Shown: piece after piece, positions 59,005-64,000 of the stretch
Numbering within the stretch: position 1 is the first letter of the stretch
Layout of the letters: the number at the start of each line of letters is the position of its first letter
From: Neurospora crassa OR74A
Taxonomy: Eukaryota; Ascomycota; Sordariomycetes; Sordariales; Sordariaceae
Length of the DNA stretch: 64,000 nt
Assembly (NCBI RefSeq): GCF_000182925.2
Contig: NC_026506.1
Location: 1,550,001 to 1,614,000 of the forward strand
Reading direction: 5' to 3'
The notes under the pieces: model-generated
Told to the model about the DNA's origin: nothing
The model's database searches: none
What the model saw: only the letters and a program-made list of their open reading frames with translations
Translations under genes and position numbers: made by a program

Positions 59005-61021
59005 TTATCGGCGATTCCTCGGCACACTGATAGACATCCTACCTCTCTTGTCCTTCTCAAGCCTCACACCCCTCCTGGGCTCCTCGATCCTCTCGACTTC
59101 TTCCTCACGCAGAACAAGCTCGCCGGTAGCTAGGCGCTCGGCGAGAACGAGATTGCCTCTGCTGCCGTGTCGTTCTTTTTCGTACGAATGGTGGCGGCTA
59201 CGGCTTCGGCGGCTTTGACTACGATGGCGACTACGATGGCTACTGCGATGGCGACTGCGATGACGGCTGTGATGGCGACTGCGGCTTCGACTGCGATGGC
59301 GACTGCGGCTTCGACTCATGCCGTGACTCTCATCGAGAATCATCAACTCCTTGGAGAATTCGTCTGGGTGCGCGACGTGGACAACCTGGGGCGTGTGTAC
59401 ATGTCCTCGAGGTGCGATTGTTGCGGTAGAGCAGGTAGAGCATGAGGTACCAGTCGTGCAGGTCAAGTCGGTCCAAGAGGAGGTGCTATCCCATGAGCTG
59501 TAGGAGGAAGCCCGGGAAGGAGAGACGTCGCGGACCTGTACAGTTTTTGCGAAGTCGACTTGTTGAGTATGTACGGGCGGAGTCGCGTTTACCATTACTG
59601 GCTGGGTATATGTGGCTTGAACAGGCGAGTGGGTATGTACGGTGGTAGTATGAACATGCGGGTGAGCATGAGTAGTGGTTTGAGTGTAGTGTGTCGTATG
59701 ATGTGGTGGCCCTGGAATAGGTGTGTCGGTGTATTCGATGATCTCCGTACGAGATTCTTCGCGTTCCTCAATGACATCGCCGGCACTCGAGCGAGCGGCA
59801 TGGATTTCAAGTTCAGCTGGATTTTCTTTAGCTTGAAGTCGATACCCACCTGAAACAGGACACTTACCCTTCTTGTACTCGTCGCTCATCTTGAGCAGAT
59901 GATCGATATGCTCTTGACCGAGAGCCTTTTGTATAATGGTAGTAGTTCCCTTGAGAAAGTGTTAGCGAGAAACTGTGCCAGTCAAAGAAACAAAATCATG
60001 AACCTACCTCCTCGACAAAAGGAAAGCCACTTTCAATGAGGGCCCGCCTCGAGAGTAAGCGGGAGGGAATTCTTGTCTTTCCCTTCTTCGGATACTCGCT
60101 CTTGCTTGTGATGGTAGTGCCGCCGCTGCTACTTGAAGAGCTGCTAGTGCTTGATGCCACCGATCTGCTTCGGCGGCTGCTTCGACGGCTACGACTCGTA
60201 GCACGGGAAGTACGCGAGTCCCTGCTCCGGTCTCTCCGGCCGCGCCTTGTGTGGATAACTTCCTTCTCGACCTCGCGCTCGCGGAACTTTTCTCCCCCAG
60301 GAAACGCATGGAAGTCTTCGTCACCATATCGATAAGGATCCGAAACTTGGATATCTTGGAAGTAGTCGTGCTCCGCATAAACTCTTGGAGGAGGCAAAGC
60401 CTTGTGCCTAGGCAGTGGGATCGGTACATTGGGAGGAATGCGGTAGTCGGACCTTCTGGCAGGCGGGTCATACTCTTCGCGGTCGTAGAAGCCCTTGGGC
60501 TTTCGATCATATGTATCGACACTGGAGGTACGTCTCCTCATCCTAGCAGTAGGGCGTGTTGGGGGAGATGGGCTGCGGAATCTTTCTCTTTCGGGAGATG
60601 GTCTTCGGCGGACGAAGGAGCTTGCGGAAGGAGACCGCCGTCGGCGCGTGGTAGAGGGAGGACGGGGCGTCTCGAAGTCGTCGTACATGGTACGGCGCCG
60701 CTCACGAAAAAGGAGTTCATCGTCCTCTTCCTCGTCGAAACGTGGACGGCGGGCTCGACGGTCGCGCATGAAGCGTCCATCATCGACGGAGTGCTCCCTT
60801 GGCGGAGGTACACGGCGGCTCTGGCGAAAGTAATCATCGTCGTCGTCCGGGTTGCGAGTTCGGATGGGAAGGGCTTCGAATCGGTCACGACCAGGGCCGC
60901 GGCCACGCTCAAGGGTCATGTCATGTTCCCGCTCATCAAAGAAATCTCGGTCCCACCGTGCAGAGCGGTTGGGAGCGACACTGGTCCGACCCAGGTTTGG
61001 GAACGAGGCTCGACCAGCCAT
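59005..61021 (-). CDS. Large Arg/Ser-rich (RS-type) protein, function unknown
   Basis: Two exons (61021-60008 and 59949-59005) encode up to 652 residues; the intron (GTAGGT...CTCAAG, branch-like GCTAACA) joins in phase 0 as FPFVEEGTTTIIQKALGQEH. The first exon starts MAGRASFPNLGRTSVAPNRS and is rich in Arg/Asp/Glu with RS, RRR and SPSP clusters. The segment FPFVEE...ALGQEHIDHLLKMSDEYKK looks conserved and folded. The second exon is Thr/His-rich (HHTTHYTQTTTHAHPHVHTT), then Ser/Cys-rich, then SRSRSRH repeats, ending KDKRGRMSISVPRNRR. An additional 51-nt intron (59867-59817, GTAAGT...CCAG) is possible without changing frame. The RS composition suggests a nuclear role such as RNA processing, but no RNA-binding domain is present. 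In-frame sequence upstream to 61108 is open; the ATG at 61021 suits better. Confidence 0.7.
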
Positions 61022-63018
61022 GGCAGGGGTCGGGTAAGATATGCTGATCCTTGTAGATGATGATCGGATGCTCTTCGCTAGAGCATGTACTATGTAGGTA
61101 ATGTACAACTACTCGACACTAAAGTAGAGCGTGGCGAAGACGATGGGATCGTAATATGACGAGCAGGCAAAAAGATCAGAGCAGGTTGGTGGATATCTTG
61201 ATAGAAGTCGGTCAGCGTGGAATGGCAAGTGGCGCGCGTTCCTGGGGATCAGGTCTGGTTTTAGTCGAATTAGGTGACCACCAGCGGTTAAGCGAGGACT
61301 CGGAAGACATGGGACGAAGTTCAAGTTTGGACGAACGATGTCCAAGATGTCGGCCCTATGACGACAGTTGCATCGACGGTGTTAAGCTAGTGGTGGGGAC
61401 AGCGTAGGGATCTATGTATCTTACTTTGGGGCTCTGTGACTGGTCGCTTTCTCACTGGCATGCCCCGCTTCGGCAACTTGTGAGGGATGCTGCCACTGTT
61501 TCAAAATGCCGTTACGAGAGTGTCAGTTAGACCAGGTCGTCGATGTTGGGCTGAAAAGAGTGGAAGATTTATGGCTTGGGAAGTTTGCAGTTGACATATT
61601 GCCGTGCTGTTATAAGAGGCCGGGGCAGCATGAGATCGTAGGTAGACACACAAAGGTGCCCAGAACACGATGGAATCTTCACCGAAATGTGCCATGTGCC
61701 AAGATCATCGCCAGTTCACGATACGACTTCGTTGACTCTCGAAAAGGGTCCTCTCTAGCGCTGAATATGGGGCAAGCTCATGGAAGCAAGGTTGACATTC
61801 AGCCAACCAGACTATTCCGATATGGAGAGGTTTCAAGCGCATCAGGCGTTCAGGGCCCTTGACAAGGGAAATTTGGAGCCTTACGACGCAACCATCCGCG
61901 TGTGTTCGGCTGTCACGCACACAAAGTCTTTGCTGCTTGAGTGTGGAGAGGATCAAGTGAGGAGAAACACAATGCGGATTGTCCGGGTTGCTGCATTGCT
62001 CAGCATCAACCTTATTTTCTGCCCTGGTTATGAATCACGGGCAAGGTAGGGTAAATGTACTTGGTGTTACCGCTGCGGTCAATAGTTGCTGTTAGTGCGA
62101 GCGTTTGTCCTGAGTGATGATCGTTAACATTTATTATCACTTTTACTGCATCCCGATGCCGGACAGGGAGCATCCATGCCGCCGCTCTTACAAAGAACTA
62201 CCTCTCGCTCCTATCACTCATCAATAAGTTCCGGAAAATTCGCAAGCACAGCATATGTCGTTTACCTTATGAATGAGGGGATTCCGGGATTGCACAGAAT
62301 GTCTCACTCTGAATCAGGCATATCCGACCCTTGAGCAGCAGCTCGGCGCTCGGCTAACAGGCAAAATACCACCACTGGCAGCAAAAGCCAAAGACACCTC
62401 GACGCGAATGTGGACCGGATTTTTTTCCCTCTTCCAAACCTGCAATCGGTTTTGGGTTTATTTTTAATTTTTATCTTTTTTTTTCTTTGGCTCCATCTTC
62501 ATTTCCATGTTCATCATTCTTTTCTCCAACGAAAGCTCATCGTCTGTTACAAACAGCTTTAGGTTGCCTGGGTAGTCCTGTCCCCGCTTGTCGGGCCAGC
62601 CAGGTGAGGAAATTTAGTTCAGAAGATTATAGCTAGTGTACTAGGGCTAGCTCACCTACAGTATGTACAATGACGTCGTTATCATTCGTTGGCTTCCTTT
62701 TTTTCTCTCTTTTTTTTTCAGTTTACTAGCCCAATGCCAGACCACACGACCACCAGACAACTGCCGTAGGGTTTTGGCATCACGAGAACTTGGTGGTAGC
62801 CATTGCCCAACCACAACCACAGAGCAAAATAAGAAGTTGGTGATGTTGTATGCAAACAAAACACAAGGTTGAACCCTGACTTCGAGAATGGCCTCTTTTT
62901 GTGACCTGAAAGCGCAAAGGGTCTGCCGGGTGCCTTACAAACTTACTACAAATCGGTGTCTCGATCTTGTTGCACTTGCGCTTGCACGACTGCACTGCCT
63001 TGTGAGGCTTTTGTCAAC

Positions 63019-63098
63019 CGTTCCCACACTCAAACGCCTGTGCAGTCTTGGCGGACGTGTGCGTGTACACACACACACAACTTTTTGGCAAAATGGAC
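63019..63098 (+). repeat. Left arm of an 80-bp inverted repeat
   Basis: Begins CGTTCCCACACTCAAACGCC, includes GGCGGACGTGTGCGTG and (AC)6, and ends TTTTTGGCAAAATGGAC. It matches the reverse complement of 63253-63332 at 79 of 80 bases. Confidence 0.9.
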
Positions 63099-63252
63099 TA
63101 TTGAAACGAAAGACGAAGATGAAGAAATTCAATTATCCTATAGAAAAAACTTGTCTCTTGATAATCTTAAGTACACTAACTTTGAATTTCAAGTCAATTT
63201 TCTTTTATCTCTTCGCTTAATAGAAATATAAGCAAATGAAATCTCATCGATG

Positions 63253-63332
63253 GTCCGTTTTGCCAAAAAGTTGTGTGTGTGTGTACACGCACACGTCCGC
63301 CAAGACTGCACAGGCGTTTGAGTGTGGGAACG
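63253..63332 (-). repeat. Right arm of the 80-bp inverted repeat
   Basis: Reverse complement of the left arm with one mismatch. The arms enclose 154 bp of AT-rich sequence. No open frame or transposase fragment lies between them. Confidence 0.9.
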
Positions 63333-64000
63333 AAATCGTGAGGAAGTATCAAGGGGGATTATTTTACATATCTTTTCATGATCGGGACTTCACTTTTTTT
63401 TTCTTTTTCGAAAATGAATTTCATCAGTTGGCTCACTCTGCTGTGTGAGGTGCTCTCGCCATTTTAACCCTACCGTACGGGCACAGCGAAGTGTGGAGTC
63501 AAACGGACCCTCCCGCTGTCAGAGTAGCAGATACTAGTCCGGGTAACTGCCGGAGGGCCGGGGTGTCCGGCGCAGGTCCAGATCCGATGGTGTGGGTCTC
63601 TAAAGCTCCGCTGATGTTCCGATAGACATATCTTGGCAACCGTACATGACTTGCCGTTACGGGCATCACTTACTTGATGCTCGTTGCTGGTTCTTCAACA
63701 ACTGTAAGATGTTCAGTAGAAGCAGGTGAGGTACATAGATGCCGTGTTCTTGTAACAGACTGACTAAGGTGCCTAGCCCGAGACACCAAGTTCGTCCTGG
63801 AATATTTACACACCTGGCACAAAGCACAACCTTGAGACGCTGTGCTGTTAGTCTGCCTCCAGTCCCACGCGATATGACTGTCGAGCGGACACTGCAAATG
63901 CACATGTCTTCCACAAACATTGATCATAACAACTGGTTGTAAGATACCTAGGTAATCATTTCTTGTCCTCAGAACTTGACGTTAAGGACAGCGACACTGA

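Larger units (their letters stand above)
61022..64000. other. Gene-poor right end with an inverted repeat
   Basis: Nearly 3 kb without a supported gene. Main content is the 80-bp inverted repeat at 63019-63332; a GC-rich patch at about 63470-63660 follows it, and CCTAGGTA motifs occur near the end (63948). Confidence 0.4.

Noticed and set aside
63470-63660. GC-rich patch considered as a 5S rRNA or other structured RNA
   Set aside because: It does not match the 5S sequence I know, and no internal promoter or terminator was seen.

Overview
The window looks like nuclear DNA of a filamentous ascomycete, most likely Sordariales (Neurospora/Sordaria type). The signs are short spliceosomal introns with GTAAGT-like donors and CTAAC/CTGAC-like branch sites, GC-ending codons, dispersed Pol III genes, TACCTAGGTA-like intergenic motifs, and a gene set (Zn2Cys6 regulator, DHA2-type MFS pump, CENP-O-like protein) typical of that group. 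No genes are packed into operons. Genes lie on both strands, separated by 0.3-3 kb of non-coding DNA.

Region 1 (1-15 kb): a class I DAHP synthase (shikimate pathway entry) with a GCN4/CPC1-type element upstream; a small cysteine-rich secretory-pathway membrane protein (-); a complete U6 snRNA gene; an MFS exporter (-); and a long leucine-rich-repeat protein (+).

Region 2 (15-29.5 kb): DPM3, the small subunit of dolichol-phosphate-mannose synthase, convergent with a probable CENP-O/Mcm21 kinetochore protein; three tRNA-Cys(GCA) genes; a hypoxanthine-guanine phosphoribosyltransferase; a mitochondrial oxidoreductase-like (OXLD1-type) protein with an unresolved middle; a conserved protein of glycosyltransferase-like appearance; and a 2H cyclic phosphodiesterase.

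Region 3 (30-46 kb): two proteins I do not recognise, fumarylacetoacetase (tyrosine/phenylalanine catabolism), a Zn2Cys6 transcription factor whose zinc cluster begins in a 17-nt microexon, a short-chain dehydrogenase, and a small secreted protein.

Region 4 (46-64 kb) is gene-poor and has an accessory character. It holds a Pol III tRNA gene with an 89-nt intron and anticodon CAA but no long variable arm; three long poly-T tracts within 2 kb; two neighbouring lineage-specific proteins that share an N-terminal motif, one of them with a chromodomain; several 45-102-residue ORFs; a large RS-rich nuclear-type protein; and an almost perfect 80-bp inverted repeat around an AT-rich spacer.

Exon boundaries were derived by hand from splice signals and reading-frame continuity. 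Family names come from recalled motifs, not from a search.
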